From Cymodocea nodosa (taxonomy: Eukaryota; Streptophyta; Magnoliopsida; Alismatales; Cymodoceaceae): 64,000 nt of DNA. Position 1 is the stretch's first letter; the number at the start of each line of letters is the position of its first letter. Under the pieces are notes generated by a model that had not been told where the DNA came from, ran no database searches, and was given only the letters and a program-made list of their open reading frames with translations. The stretch covers positions 7,641,001 to 7,705,000 of the forward strand of contig JAZBRI010000008.1 of assembly GCA_036874045.1 (NCBI GenBank). Direction: 5' to 3'. Of this stretch, positions 12,281 through 24,841 are shown piece after piece. A program made the translations under genes and the position numbers.

Positions 12281-13580
12281 AAATTTTGCTAGTCCCTTAG
12301 CAAACCAAGATCTAATTAATTGGTCTTTTAAAAAGTGCTAGAATTAATTCCTCCTCTTCTTCTTTTTCTTTTGTTCAGCATAAAAATATATATTCTGTAT
12401 ATTTCAGTAATCAACTTGCTAATATACTTAGAATATATGTCAATTACATACAAAATATATCATCATCACATAAGTGTTAATTATATTATCGTTTTTTCTT
12501 CTTTTCATCATTTGCCATCCTGAATTTCTCAATAAGATTTCTAGAAGAAATTTCAACAACATACGAATCAAAGTACAATCCAATTCAATATGATTAAGAC
12601 AAGTAAAATAAAGAATTGTATCTCCATTAAAACAACTTCAAAAGTCAATTCTAGATTCATATTACAGCAATTCTAGATAATAGAGAATATACTCGATTTA
12701 TAAGATATCTGTATTTCACAAAACACTTATATCTTTTCAAAACAGTATATGTTTTTTTTTTTTTTTTTTACTTTAAAAGTTAATTTGACAAGCTTGAATC
12801 ATACAGGAGCTTTCTAATGTACCCATGTAACGAGCTTTCAGTCAACAATCCCAGATCTGATCAGGATCTTAGGTTGCCAGATTTCAAGAGTCCTTTTTCA
12901 GGTCAACAATCCTTACATACCTATCTACTCAAGTACAAAAGGCTTGTGATTAAACAAGTCAATAAACTCTCAATTTTTTCTCTTTTTTTCCCTCTTTTTT
13001 TTTTTCAATCAAAATACACACAAAACAAAGCATTAATCACATACTGTATATGTACGTATTTCATTAATACAGATGGAGTAAAAATACCAATCTCATATAG
13101 TCCTATTTCTATCGTTTACTGAAAATATGAATCCATAACAATAAGCTCATACTTTTTCTGTAGTTTAATAAGATCTACACATAAATCATTCTACAAGTTC
13201 AATCAGTCAAATTAAATGTATCTTTAATCATATGTGTTTCATTTAATCTAGAATTCACATCTCAGCTCCTTCAGGACTTCAGATAATTTACTGATTTTTC
13301 ATTAAGCATTTTGATTTCATTTTAAAATCATGAAACTGTTAAATTCATGAAATTCAGAAAAATCATAAGATACTATATCTAGATTTGCATAAATAATAAA
13401 TTCTATAGCATCATATATAGCCTTCTAAATATAACATTCAAGCAGTTACAATTTATAAATTTTACAGTCTCAATTATCGGATAGTTACAGCAACTTCATA
13501 AAAATTTTTAATTTCCACAACTTTGCAGTACCATTTTAATTTCTTTAATTAACAAACTTACATGGCTGTTACTTTAATTA
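12281..13580 (-). other. 3' spacer of gypsy element, similar to Sirevirus spacer
   Basis: No ORF. Read on the - strand, 13100 to 12740 matches S2 49560-49820 by eye: a stretch ending CTTTTGTACTTGA, then TAGGTATGTAAGGATTGTTG, CTGATCAGATCTGGGATTG, and TTGACTGAAAGCTC. A T-rich run sits at 12751-12770. This non-coding segment is therefore shared with a copia-type element in the same transcriptional sense. Confidence 0.65.
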
Positions 13581-13612
13581 CCTCCCCCACATACCTACAT
13601 TTTGCATTGTCC
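13581..13612 (-). other. Internal purine tract, Tat/Athila style
   Basis: Sense GGACAATGCAAAATGTAGG then TATGTGGGGGAGG. The string 'gacaatgcaaa...gtgggggag' is typical directly before the 3' LTR of Tat/Athila elements. Here it lies 1.3 kb inside the LTR, with a second tract at the LTR itself, suggesting a later insertion or extension between the two. Confidence 0.65.
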
Positions 13613-13987
13613 TCAATGTAAAAGATTTGACAATAAGTACAGTAATTGTAGCAGGCATGAATATAGTTTTGTTTGATTTAAAATTCAGGGTAAGTAATTG
13701 GTTACATACCTTGTTCCATTTGTATCTCCTTCTTCATATTCTGATTTTTGATTCTGAAAACTTTTCATTCACAGATAAAAGCAAAATATAAGACGAAATA
13801 ACACTTAATAGATATTAATAAATCAGTGTCTTGTGTCGAACCCAGGCTCCTATGCCTATGGTGGCTCACAAGCAAGCCAGTTGGTTTCCCAGAATAGATA
13901 CCAACAAACTGGATTGATATTTTGTTTTTTTTTTTTTTTATACTTAAACGTAGAATACATACAACATTAAACACACAAAATTACAGC
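13613..13987 (-). other. 3' UTR after the F-box fragment
   Basis: No coding signal; AT-rich with a T-run at 13921-13939. It separates the F-box stop codon from the internal purine tract. Confidence 0.4.
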
Positions 13988-14360
13988 TTAAGAACATGAT
14001 TGAAAAGTAGGAACAAATGGAATAAATGTATCAGTCCAAGCAAACTTTTTAGGCATCGTTCTTCTTGCTATTAATTCTGTTTTCATGTAGTTCTTGTTCC
14101 TTTTTAATTTGTAAACGTGTAATCTATTATAAATTCCAAATACAAGTGTATTACCATTAATGATATGAAATGCAGAAAGGGATCCTTTTTGGTTCCAAGG
14201 TAATGTAGCAGTTTCTATTTCTACATCTATTTCAATATACTTCTCTTCCCACTTCCATTCATTAATGTCTTCCATAATCCATATTTGAAATTTCATCAGT
14301 TCATCCCACCATCTTATCAGACATAAAGTAATTTCATATAAAGATCAGAATATATTCCAT
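13988..14360 (-). pseudogene. F-box gene, start codon and 3' part (captured host gene)
   Basis: From the stop at 13988 back to about 14340 the frame reads FQIWIMEDINEWKWEEKY, then SLSAFHIINGNTLVFGIY, RLHVYKLKR and a C-terminal IPFVPTFQSC. This is the pattern of the C-terminal F-box-associated interaction domain of plant F-box proteins. Upstream it joins, by a deletion, to the first bases of the F-box ORF (ATGGAAT at 14360), the same start as at 25460. The F-box itself and the first half of the associated domain are missing here; they are at 24842-25460. Same strand as the gypsy genes. Confidence 0.6.
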
Positions 14361-14368
14361 TTGTCGAT

Positions 14369-14370
14369 TC
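14369..14370 (-). other. Spliced exon-exon junction fixed in DNA (copy Y)
   Basis: The sense strand reads CAGACTG then AATCGACAAATGGAAT. In copy X the same left flank is followed by GTATGT (27023) and the same right flank is preceded by ...TATACAG (25470). The junction is therefore exactly what splicing of X-like RNA would give. Confidence 0.75.
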
Positions 14371-15300
14371 AGTCTGAAGCTTTCCATTTTATAAATATTT
14401 GTTATCGGATGAAGGTTGAATCAGCTGCTTCTCCTTCCAGTTCCTCCAACGCTTTCTCCTTTCTCTTAAAAGTGTTGGTAACTTGTAAATAACATTCTAT
14501 TTCATATATATACTGCGCATCCATAAAGTGAATAAATCTCTTTGCAAGAACGTGTCTTGCAACGTGCATCATGGTTTCTGTTTTAATGGGTACGTGTACC
14601 ACTACTAATTTCAAATTTTGGTAACCACTAAACCGACGAAGTTTCGTTTGTGGTTAAAAGAATAACCGTTCTACTTAATCCACGAACTAACCTCGTTGAG
14701 TTACAGATTACTCAACAGAACACAGTCGGCTACTGTTGCTAACTTTGCGAACTAACTTCGTTGAGTTACAGATAACTCAACGGAGTGACCTTATATTATA
14801 TTACTGACCTCGTGGAGTTACGGTTAACTCAACGGACTTACTTCGTTGAGTTAACACTTAGCAACTTCTAAGTTTCACTCTCGTAAGATTTATATTCTGT
14901 CTTTTTTTTCTTTTTTTTTTCTTTGTTATTTTGCTAACTGTAATAAAGTTAAATCTATGTCATTAATGCCTCATTTTGATTAAAATACATTTAAATCTAA
15001 ACATTATATAAAGATTTAAATTGCAGGTCATTTTATGTTATGCAGAATTTACATTTTACCTTATAACATGTAGAAATTTTTAAGCAGTTATCTTGTCATT
15101 CAGCAAATTGTAAATCTGTTACATATTCATTCATAAAGTTTCACAATAACATAATATTCAATAATTTCCATTCATTTCATATTCAAACCACGTATGAAAA
15201 TTGCATCTGAAAAATTTACATTCATTAATATGAATCAATTACAATACAAGTACATCATACAATTTCATACAATTTTACACAAGTAGATGAACAATACAAT
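14371..15300 (-). other. Accessory ORF 3' UTR / F-box 5' leader, copy Y
   Basis: Homologous to 27025-27941. It contains several palindromes (CGTTGAGTTACAGATAACTC at 14759 and relatives). Sense TATATATATGAAAT near 14510 followed by a purine-rich leader could be a promoter and first non-coding exon of the captured F-box gene. The 70-codon ORF at 14402-14614 is not clearly coding, as its frame breaks in copy X. Confidence 0.5.
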
Positions 15301-17516
15301 TTAATCTCTATGCCTAAGTTCATCTACTTCCTTCTGGAGTTTTTCTAATTGAAGTTCTAATTGATTTATCCTCTCTACTGCTCCTGCAATTTCTCTAGAA
15401 GGTACTGCTAGTTCTGCAGCTACAAAATTTCTGTATTCTTTCACTGAAATGGTTCTAGATCTTATCCTTTTTGATGTCCATTTAGTGAAATCAATACTAT
15501 CCACCATCAGTAGTGGAATCAAATCTCCATAAAATAATTTCTTCTTTACTGTTTCAGCTTGGAGACAAAAACTGCAGACCAATTTATTTGGATTTTATTT
15601 ACAACTGCATACGTGGCCCATTTGACAAATTGACTTAATTCTATGTCATGGCCCTGTCGTTGATAGACATTCTTAATCAGAATGTTAGCTACCATGTGTG
15701 CTTTACCATTTAAATGCTTCAATCTGTTTAATAATGGCACACCAGGATTGATAGCTAAACAATCCTTAATTTGCTACTCAGTCCATTCAACTGCAGTTGT
15801 ATCCTCCAAAATTTTTGTTCCTTCATTCTTTAAACCAAATATGTTGTGGAGAAGCTCTGATGTTACCTGTACATCAGCTTCCTCCACGTTTGAAATTAAT
15901 TCTCCTTCTCCTTCTCTTAAATTTGCATAGAAACAGGGCACTAAATTCTCATATACTGCATGCCCTCTATCTTGAGATATAAATTGCAGTAGACCTTGAA
16001 ATTCAAATAGATCTTTGATTTCTTGCATTCCATCCCAATTTACTGGTCTACTGTAAATAATTTCGTAACCCCTTATTTCTTGGTATTTGATATAAGCTTC
16101 CTGACTACAAAAATGTACTTCATTCAAAATTGTTGTTTCAATCGGGTCAGGAAGGTGACTTTGTTGCTCTAGAGGGGTTTGCTCTTGCTCTTCCTCTAGC
16201 ATAGGCTGCATTTGGACATTCTCTTCAGATTCCTGAATTTTTGCTTTTGCTTTTATCTATGGTGGTGAGCCGGCAGAACTCTCCACTCTGTCTTGAATTC
16301 TTTCCAAAATTTGCTGAAGAGTTTCTTGCTCTTCAGTGGAATCTGTGAAATTATTTTTGTCCAAATGGCTTCTTTCAGCCTCTTCATTTTCTACTCTTTC
16401 TTCTTCCTCCTGACTACCAATCTGTTCTGTTACTGTTCTTTTTGATTCTGTAACAGATTGGGATGGAGTCACGGGCAATTCAGTTTCTGCCCTAATTTCT
16501 GTTTCTTCTTGTACAGGCTGTAGACTAATTTCAGCTTGATTTTTTTCTTTTCTTTGCTCCTCCTGCTCCTCCTTAGAATCGGATAGCAGGTTAATAAAAA
16601 TCTACTCCACAGGCCCTGTAAAAATTGGTACTTCAGATTTAATTTCCTCAAATTCAAGCACTTTTTCTTTTCCTTTCTTTTTTCTAATTAGTTGTGCCTG
16701 TTCTTCCTCTTCATCTTCTGAAATTAAATCTACAAAAGTAGGCTCTGCAGGCCTTCGAGCCACAGGTATTGGCTCTTCCTATTTAACTTTTCCTATAACT
16801 ACTGGTCTCGAAGGACCAGCTTCATCTTCTTTTGCAGTAGGTTTGGCAACAGTTCTGGCAGTAGCTGCATGATGCTGTTCCACTTTGATTTTATATTGGG
16901 CTTTCAACTTTTCTGCAGCCCTCTTTTTGTACAGTGCATCAAACACCAGGTGTGCTTTAGCCACTACCAAATCTTCTGATTCTCCTTGGTTTTTTCCAAC
17001 TTGAACCAGTTCTACAAATTCTCTTATTTCTTCTTCAGTCGAAGGCCCCATCATTTTTGCTCGTGTCAATGGCTTAAATGGTGGAACTGAAGGTCCAGAC
17101 TGCTGCTCCTCAGGAACAGGTCTTTCAGTAGTTGGTTCCTCTAGTTCTTCAGTTGCCTTCCTTTCTTGCTCCAAGATCACTCGTTTAGCTTGTCTACAGA
17201 TTCGTCTTTTGAACCAGAGTCGGGACTTACGCTAGATTAATTCTAGGGCAACTTCATTACTTGGCCTTATTTGTCTTTCTTTACTTACTACTATTTCTGT
17301 TGCTATTCTGATTCGTGTTTCCATCATTTGAGGTATTCGTATATCCATATCTACTAAATCTCTTCTCGACTTGAAAAGTTCTGATTCTACCTTCTGTAGC
17401 TCTTTCTCTCTTGTCGTATTTCTGATCTTCTACCGCGTGTGCCACTCTTCTAATTCCTTCAAAAATTCTGATGTATCAACAACATCTTCCCAGAATTCAG
17501 GCGTCATCTTCATCAT
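15301..17516 (-). pseudogene. Accessory ORF of gypsy Y (homologue of Sirevirus ORF3)
   Basis: Start at 17516 (MMKMTPEFWED), matching the copy X start at 30160. N-terminal coiled-coil/basic part, a long Glu/Gln/Pro-rich linker (17150-16250), then the conserved domain: DLFEFQGLLQFIS, HNIFGLKNEG, KAHMVANILIKNVYQRQGHD, KIQINW and KLFYGD (16080-15520), ending in a short coiled coil. The same motifs in the same order occur in S1 (37630-38130) and S2 (52150-52660) ORF3. It resembles the domain annotated in plants as 'putative plant transposon protein'; I infer this from memory of the motif. Several in-frame stops and one frameshift near 15545. Function unknown. Confidence 0.8.
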
Positions 17517-18222
17517 CGTGGAGTTACACAACAGCACGTAATCGCTCTGATTTCTACTATTCTAGATTCTAAATGATTTGTCGGATAATGCCCCCAAAAC
17601 CCTAAGTTTTAGTTTAAATAAGCACTTAGTTTAGGCGGGTAATCGGGTCATTTCCCGAACCAACTATTACTATTTTATCTGCGGTCTTAGCTACAGTACT
17701 CCGTTGTGTTACAAGTAACTCAACGGAATAAGCTCGTTGACTAACTTAAGACTCAACGGAGTAAGCTCATTAAGTTAAGCGTAACTCAACGGACTCCTTG
17801 TACAAGCAAATATAATAATAAAAATATTACAGAGAATAGTTTTTCTATTTTTTTTTACAGGTTTAACCGATACTATGCTTCGGTTAGACCTAAATATTTT
17901 TTTTATTTTTTTATCTTTCTTTCGGTTGAACCGATACTATGTTTTGGTAAAACAAATTTTTTTCTAAAAATTAATATTCAATTTTTTTCCCAGTTTAACC
18001 AATACTATGCTTCGGTAAAACCAATAGATACTTTTTTTAATGTTCCGATCATACCGATGCTACGCTTCGGTCAGACCTAAATATTTTTTTTTTGTTTTTT
18101 TTGTTTTTCCGGCCATACCGATGGATCCAGTCGGTTGAACCGCAACTATTTTTATGTTTTTTATATATTTTTAATATATTTTTTTTATATATATATAAAT
18201 AAACATAAAAACTGATTTCTTA
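17517..18222 (-). promoter_or_regulatory. Pol-accessory ORF spacer: hairpin repeats and promoter-like box, Y
   Basis: Next to pol, 17855-18150 holds about five copies of a 30-bp imperfect inverted repeat (GGTTTAACCGATACTATGCT followed by TCGGTNNAACC). Next to the accessory ORF are palindromes of the CCGTTGAGTTA type (17700-17795), a TATTTAAA (17613-17620, complement) and a telo-box AAAACCCTAA (17596-17605) about 80-100 bp before the start codon. This looks like an internal promoter for the accessory ORF. Confidence 0.5.
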
Positions 18223-21200
18223 CTAAGTAAAACTCGAGTAGTCCTCTACTCTGATTTCTTCTATAATTCCAAAGGAGCTTTTTGGTGTTTTCAGAATAGG
18301 TTTAAGTCTTTGTCCATTTACTTTAAATATATTCTGATTTTTAGGATTTTCAATTTCAATAGCTCCATAAGGATAAACATTTCGAACTATGTAAGGTCCT
18401 GCCCATCTAGATCTTAATTTTCCTGGATGGTTATGGAGTCTAGCCATATAAAGATATACTTCTTGTCCTATTTCAAAGTTTTTAGGAATAATTTTTCTAT
18501 CATGCCAGAATTTAATTTTCTCTTTTTCTCTTACAGTCTTTGAATAAGCTTCATTTCTAAATTCTCCTAATTCAATTAGTTGCATTTTCCTATTTTCAGC
18601 AGCTTGATTTAAATTAGTGTTCAGAGTTTTTAATGCCCAATAAGCTTTATGTTCTATTTCAGCAGGTAAATGACAACTTTTTACATATACTAGCCTAAAA
18701 GGTGACATACCTAAGCTCGTTTTATAAGCAGTTCTTTAAACCCAAAGTGCATCAATCAATCTATTAGCCCAATCTGTTCTAGTAGGATTTACTACTTTTT
18801 CCAAGATTAATTTAATTTGTTTGTTTGCACTTTCTACTTGTCTACTTGTTTGCGGATGATATGATGTTGCAATTTTGTGGTTTACTCCATATTTCATCAT
18901 TAAGGCTTCAAAACTTCTATTACAGAAATGAGTTCCTCTATCACTGATAATAGCTTTAGGTATTCCAAATCTGGCAAATATATTTGTTCTTATAAATTGT
19001 ATTACCACTTTGTTATCGTTAGTTTTTGTAGGAATAGTTTCTATCCATTTAGATGCATAATCCACTCCCAACAATATGTAATTAAATTGATTAGATATAG
19101 GAAATGGACCCATAAAATCTATTCCCCACACATCAAAGATTTCAACCTCAACAATAGGATTTAGAGGCATCATATTCCTCTTTGATATTCTTCCTATTTG
19201 TTGACATCTTAAACAACTTAAGCAATATTTATGAGCATCTTTGAATAGTGTTGGCCAATAAAACCCACATTGCAGAATTTTTGCAGCAGTTTTCCCTGAA
19301 CCAAAATGTCCTCCACAAGCTTGGTCATGACAGAAAGACAATATGCTCGAATATTCAGTTTCTGGAACACACCTCCTTAAAACCAGATCAGGACATTTCT
19401 TAAATAAGTAAGGGTCTTCCCAATAGTAATATTTTACTCTTGAGAAAAATAATTTCTTATCCTGTTTATTCCAATCCTTAGGTGTTAAACTAGTAACTAA
19501 GTAATTAACTATGTCTGCATACTAAGGCATTGTGTTGATGGTCATTAATTGTTCATCAGGAAAATTATCCTTAATTTCAATATTTAATTTTTCTATTTGT
19601 AATCTTGATAAATGATTTGCTACTACATTCTCACAACCTTTTTTATCTTTAATTTCTAGATCGAATTCTTGCAATAATAATATCCATCAGATCAATCTAG
19701 GTTTAGTTTCTTTTTTCTTTATTAGATGTTTTAGAGCTGAATGATCCGTGTATACTATTACTTTGGCTCCAATCAAATATGATCTAAACTTTTCTAAAGC
19801 AAACACAATAGCTAATAATTCTTTTTTAGTAGTTGTGTAATTAACTTGAGCATCATTTAAGGTTTTGCTTGCATAATGAATCACTCTAGGAGATTTTTCT
19901 ATTTTCTGTCCTAACACTACTCCTACTGCAAAATCAGAAGCATCGCACATTAATTCAAATGGATGGTTCCAATGAGGTACTTGAATTATAGGAGTTGAAA
20001 TTAAGCTAGTCTTAAGTCTAAAAAATGCTTCCTTGCAATTTTTATCAAAGTTAAATGGAACATCTTTTAATAGATTAGTTAAAGGTCTAGCTATCTTGCT
20101 AAAGTTTTTAATAAATCTTCTATAAAAACCAGCATGTCCTAGAAATGATTTAATATCTTTTACTGATTTAGGTTTTGGTAGATTAGAAATTACTTCTATT
20201 TTAGCTTTATCTACTTCCAACCCTTTTTCAGAAACAACATGCGCTAAGACTATTCCTTGTTTAACCATGAAGTGACATTTTTCCCAATTTAAAACCAGAT
20301 TTTTTTCCACACAGCATTTTAATATTTGGTCTAAATTGCTTAAACACACTTCATATGAGTTTCTATATATAGTAAAATCATCCATAAATATTTCTAAAAA
20401 TTCATCAGTCATTCTAGTAAATATGCCTTGCACACACCTTTGAAAGGTAGCTAGTGCATTGCACAATCCGAATGGCATTCTCTTAAAAGCATAAGTTCCA
20501 TTAGGACAGGTGAAAGTTGTTTTCTCTTGATCCTCTAATGCTACTGGAATTTGATTATACCTTGAATACCCGTCTAGGAAACAAAAATATTCTTGCCCAG
20601 CTAATCTTTCCAGCATTTGATCTATAAAAGGTAAGGGTAAATGATCTTTCCTAGTCACAGCCAGCTTTCTATAGTCTATACATACTCTCCAGCCTAATTG
20701 AATTCTAGTAGGTATCAAGTCTTGACTTTCATTTCTAATAACTGTTAATCCTGTTTCTTGGGAACTACATGGATTGGACTAACCCACGAGCTATCAGAAA
20801 TCGGATATATTATATCATTATCTAACCATTTAACTATTTCCTTCCTGACTACTTCCTTAAGGTTTGGATTTAATCTCCTCTCAGGAATTCTAACAGGTTT
20901 AGCATTCTCTTCTAAATATATGTGGTGACAGCATAAAGTTAAACTTAACCCTTTTATATCAGTCATAGTCCATCCTATTACTTCTTTATAACTTTTTATT
21001 ACCTCTTTTAATTTAGCTATTTGATCCTCTTTCAAATCTAAAGCAATAATGATTGGACAGGTCCGTTTATCTTCTAGAAATATATAGGTTAATTCAGGAG
21101 GTAAATGTTTTAATTCTAAATGCTGCCCATTAGAAGCTAGAGCTCCTAATTGAACATCATCATTTTTTAAATTAATTTCTTCCTGATCTCCTTCTATATT

Positions 21201-22865
21201 TATGCTTTCACTTTCTTCTAAAGTTTCAAAATTGATTTGCCTATTTAGTTCTTCTTGAATCACATCATCTAACATATCTCCTTCATCCTCTAAAAAGTCT
21301 ATGGTATGTAAGGACATTTCTAACTCCTCAAACCTTCCTGGTATGAAAATATTTAATTGAGTATCCTCATTACCATATGCTAACTTCATTACTCTAGTTT
21401 TACAATTTATAACAACCCCTGATGTTGCTAAAAATGGCCTTCCCAAAATTAAAGATGTATCACTATTTTTATGCTTAATTTGTTGGGAATCCAGAATTAC
21501 AATATCAATAGGATATATAAAATTCTTGATTTTAATTAAGACATCCTCTATTTTTCCTCTAGGGTATCTTATACTTCTATCAACCAATTGAATAACCGTA
21601 CTAGTAGGAGTTAAGCCTTCTAATCCTAAGGATGCAAATATATCACTTGGCATAACATTTATACCTGCACCTAAGTCTATTAAGGTTCTTTCTAGAATGA
21701 TATTTCCTATGGTGCATGATATAACAAGGATTCCAAGATCAGATTACTTTTTAGGAATTTGTGGCAGAAATAGGTAACTACTTTGCTCAGTTAAAAAGAC
21801 CTTTCTAAGAACTTTTCACTCTCTTTTCTTAGTACACCAATCCTTCAGAAATTTAGCACAAGGTGGCATATTCTGTAATAGATCTAACAAAGGAATGTTA
21901 ACTTGTACTTTTTCAAAAATTTCTCTTATTTTTTTCTTGTTTTTCAGGAATTGTTTGTTGTAATCTTTCAAGATAGGGTGCTAAAGATTTTGATTTCAAA
22001 GACTCTTTTTCTTTCAGTTGATTTGTTTGATTATTTTTAGCTTCAATTGCAGATTCAAATTGTTCTTCAGTGATTTCTAGATTTTCAACTATTACATTTT
22101 CATTATCATTTTGATTTTTACTCTTGTCCACCTTCATATCATTTTCATTTTGAGTTCTTGGTGGTATATCAATTCCAGATCTTAATGTTACACATACATC
22201 TTCCAGATTTTCATTACTTTCATGATGTTTTTGTATATCATTTTTGTGATTATAATCTTCAATTGTTTTTAGTTTTAAAGTGCATTCTTTAAATTCTCTT
22301 ACATTTGTGTTTTCTGTTTGTTGTATATTTTGCAAGTTGTGTAGGTTTATAAGATTATAATTTTCATTGTCCTGTTGTAAAACTTGTATTTTCATTACAT
22401 TTTTGTCTAATGCTTTTAATTTTGTTTCCTGATCATCTAATTTCATTGCATTCAATTTTTGATCAATTTTCTTTATGGCTTTTTCAGTTTCGTAAATTAT
22501 ATCCTGTTTAGGTTCTAAATATGCCTCCTTATAGTTTAATTGGTTGACTTCTTATTGTTGACACACAAAGTATTCCAGTTTGTCCAGATTTTGCTCTATA
22601 CTATGCTCTAGTCTGTCATAGCTATCCCAAACTTCAGTGTGTCTCATCATATTACACATTCTATACTGACCATCAGTTGGGTAAACTATAGGATTCTCAT
22701 ACTCGGCTCTATTATATTGAGGATAATTCATTTGTTGTTCATGGGATCTATCAATCTGTAAATGTCTCAATTTCAAACAATCAGAAATGTCGTGTCCTTC
22801 AGAATTGCAAAATTCACATATGCTAATTAAAGGTTTCAGAAATCTTTGAGCATAAGCATATGCAT
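18223..22865 (-). pseudogene. Gypsy Y gag C-terminus, protease, RT, RNase H, integrase
   Basis: Begins near 22865 with AYAYAQRFLKP and a CCHC knuckle (CEFCNSEGHDISDC). One base is missing at the start codon compared with copy X. Then come a Gln/Asn-rich linker with VTLRSG, protease (MPSDIFASLGLEG ... LILGRPFL), RT (FMDDFTIY near 20385; [13 protein letters not shown]), RNase H ([21 protein letters not shown]), integrase zinc finger ([20 protein letters not shown] then CLSCLRC) and D,D,E core ([26 protein letters not shown]), ending KVNGQRLKPIL. Frameshifts near 21935 and 20740; stops near 19685, 19525 and 18738. There is no room for a capsid domain 5' of the knuckle. Confidence 0.9.
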
Positions 22866-22965
22866 ATTCTCAATTACAAAAGAAAACACACAACTCTAAC
22901 TATTAAAATGAAATAGCTCTAACAGTTGCTTATATCTATTCAATTCAGTTCAATTCAATTCAATT

Positions 22966-22982
22966 CCCCGGCAACGGCACCA
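22966..22982 (-). other. Primer binding site of Y (Asp-tRNA type)
   Basis: Sense TGGTGCCGTTGCCGGGG, 7 bp after the end of LTR B. Close to the TGGCGCCGTTGCCGGGGA site common in Tat/Athila elements. Confidence 0.85.
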
Positions 22983-22989
22983 TAAAACT

Positions 22990-24841
22990 TGTTCGTGTTT
23001 TCCCAGCACTACACTAAAAAAACTTGGATTTGTTACTTCTATTTCTACTTAGTTAATTTATCTTTATGCCTATTCTTTCTTTTAGAAGTAAACAAACAAC
23101 CTTTAATACAATTTATATATTAATTCCAATTTGTACTTTAATTGCAAGTGCACAGTGTCTATTGTATCAGTGTGCAAGTACAGGTCGATCCCATAGGGAA
23201 TTGCTGACAAATTTAATAAATGTTTGATTGTGAACAATTCAAATTTATATTCAATAAGCACTCCGTTGAGTTACAGTTAACTCAACGGACTAAGTTCATT
23301 GAGTTATTGATAACTCAATGGACTATCCTCGTGGACTTAAGTTAACTCCATGAGCATGTCTCTTCTTTATAATACTGCTAATTACAAAGGAATTCGGCCA
23401 ACCATTGGGTGATTCCACAGATTGTAAATAACATCAATTAAGCTTTTTAATGCTAGTTAACATTGGATTTATCATTATGCAATACTAACATTCAGATGAT
23501 TCAAACAGTAACCATTAAAATCTTTAAGTTGTTTTGTACGAACCAATTTCAGTAAACTGTAAAATTAAAACTAACATAAAACAATCATAAAATTGATATA
23601 GATAACATTAATCACGATACAACACCAACGATACAACACTCAAATACAAAATACAAACAAAGATAAATTGTTTTTGGTATTTTTGTTTTGATGTGATGGG
23701 CGAAAGGTGAAATGTAAAGTAATTTCACTTGACAGAAAATACTTCCGACACTACTTGCAACGCGATTACACCACTGAAAATTGAACCACTTACAATTCTG
23801 TCTCCTCTCCCTATAGAATCGCGAGTCCAGAATTGCAAGATGATCTCCTCTTCAGCATACAGGCATCAACCCGAAGCCAAGGCTAAAAGCTTTACAATCT
23901 CCTAAAATATGAGTCAGCGCTTGGTGAAAATGTCTTCCCTTCCCGCGACGCGATCACTCCTCACACTGGTTGTTAGGCACTGTATTTGGCTCGGAATTGA
24001 CCCGACATTAGGCAAGTATCCTCACAAACCTCCGATGATTGGTGATTATAGTGGTGATATGATGGTTGGTGTGATACTTCGGAGAATCGCCGATACTGTC
24101 TGCAAAAAGCTCGGTGCTCCTCCTCTGTATACATTGGCCATCCATCGATCACACTCTTTCTTTTTTTCTTCTTTTCTTTTATATTTCTTTAGTGGTAACT
24201 GCTTCTGCTTGAATGGTCGGTTGGATTTCCTTCCTTCAGATCAACGGCGATGATTTCTTTCTCCCTACACGATTGAATTCCTGCGTGATACGTGCAAACG
24301 TGGTTTTTCCTTCCAACTGTCTGTTCCTGCAACCGCTACAGTGGCATATTAGAAAATATATAGTCCGTGGAGTTACAGATAACTCAACAGACTTACTTCG
24401 TTGAATTAACTATAAAAACACGTGCAAAAATAACAACTTAAGTTTATAACTCTAACCTAACGCATTGCCTTAGTGTATTGTCATGTAACTCAACGTGTGT
24501 AGTTATACTAACTTAACGAGTTATAACGTAAGTAAATCTACCAGCTCTCAACACGTCAGCAGCAGTTTAAACATAAAATAGCATTTCAGAGAGTTACAAG
24601 TATAACTATCCGATGCTCAGATGCATTTTCGAATACTTAAGAATTTCACACCCTGCAATTTACCGACAGTTCATAAATGTACTAAATTAACATTAATTCC
24701 CCAAAATTAAGCAAATTCTTTAATTAAAGCATATAACAGTGCAATTATAACATAATAGCTTAATTCTCATATGATAAGCTAAATATTATGCAATTAACCA
24801 TCATTTAACCGTTAATAATATGCACTTTTTCATTCTAAACA
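22990..24841 (-). repeat. Gypsy LTR B (5' LTR of Y)
   Basis: 1852 bp, TGTTTAGAATG ... ACACGAACA. It lacks about 400 bp of the TAACTATCCGA repeat block present in A and C and has its own insert near 24430-24530. The primer site follows it, so it is a 5' LTR. On its other side (24842) there is no purine tract but F-box coding sequence, so it is not the 3' LTR of the upstream copy. Confidence 0.9.

Noticed and set aside
12335..13122. Small + strand ORFs in the gypsy 3' spacer
   Set aside because: Low-complexity, hydrophobic or AT-rich translations on the wrong strand; the region is explained as a shared spacer.
17700..18150. CRISPR-like appearance of short spaced repeats
   Set aside because: Units are degenerate inverted repeats with no uniform spacers or cas genes, in a plant retroelement.
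22990..24841. LTR B as the product of simple unequal crossing-over between A and C
   Set aside because: B lacks a block shared by A and C, and F-box coding sequence, not a purine tract, abuts its outer side.
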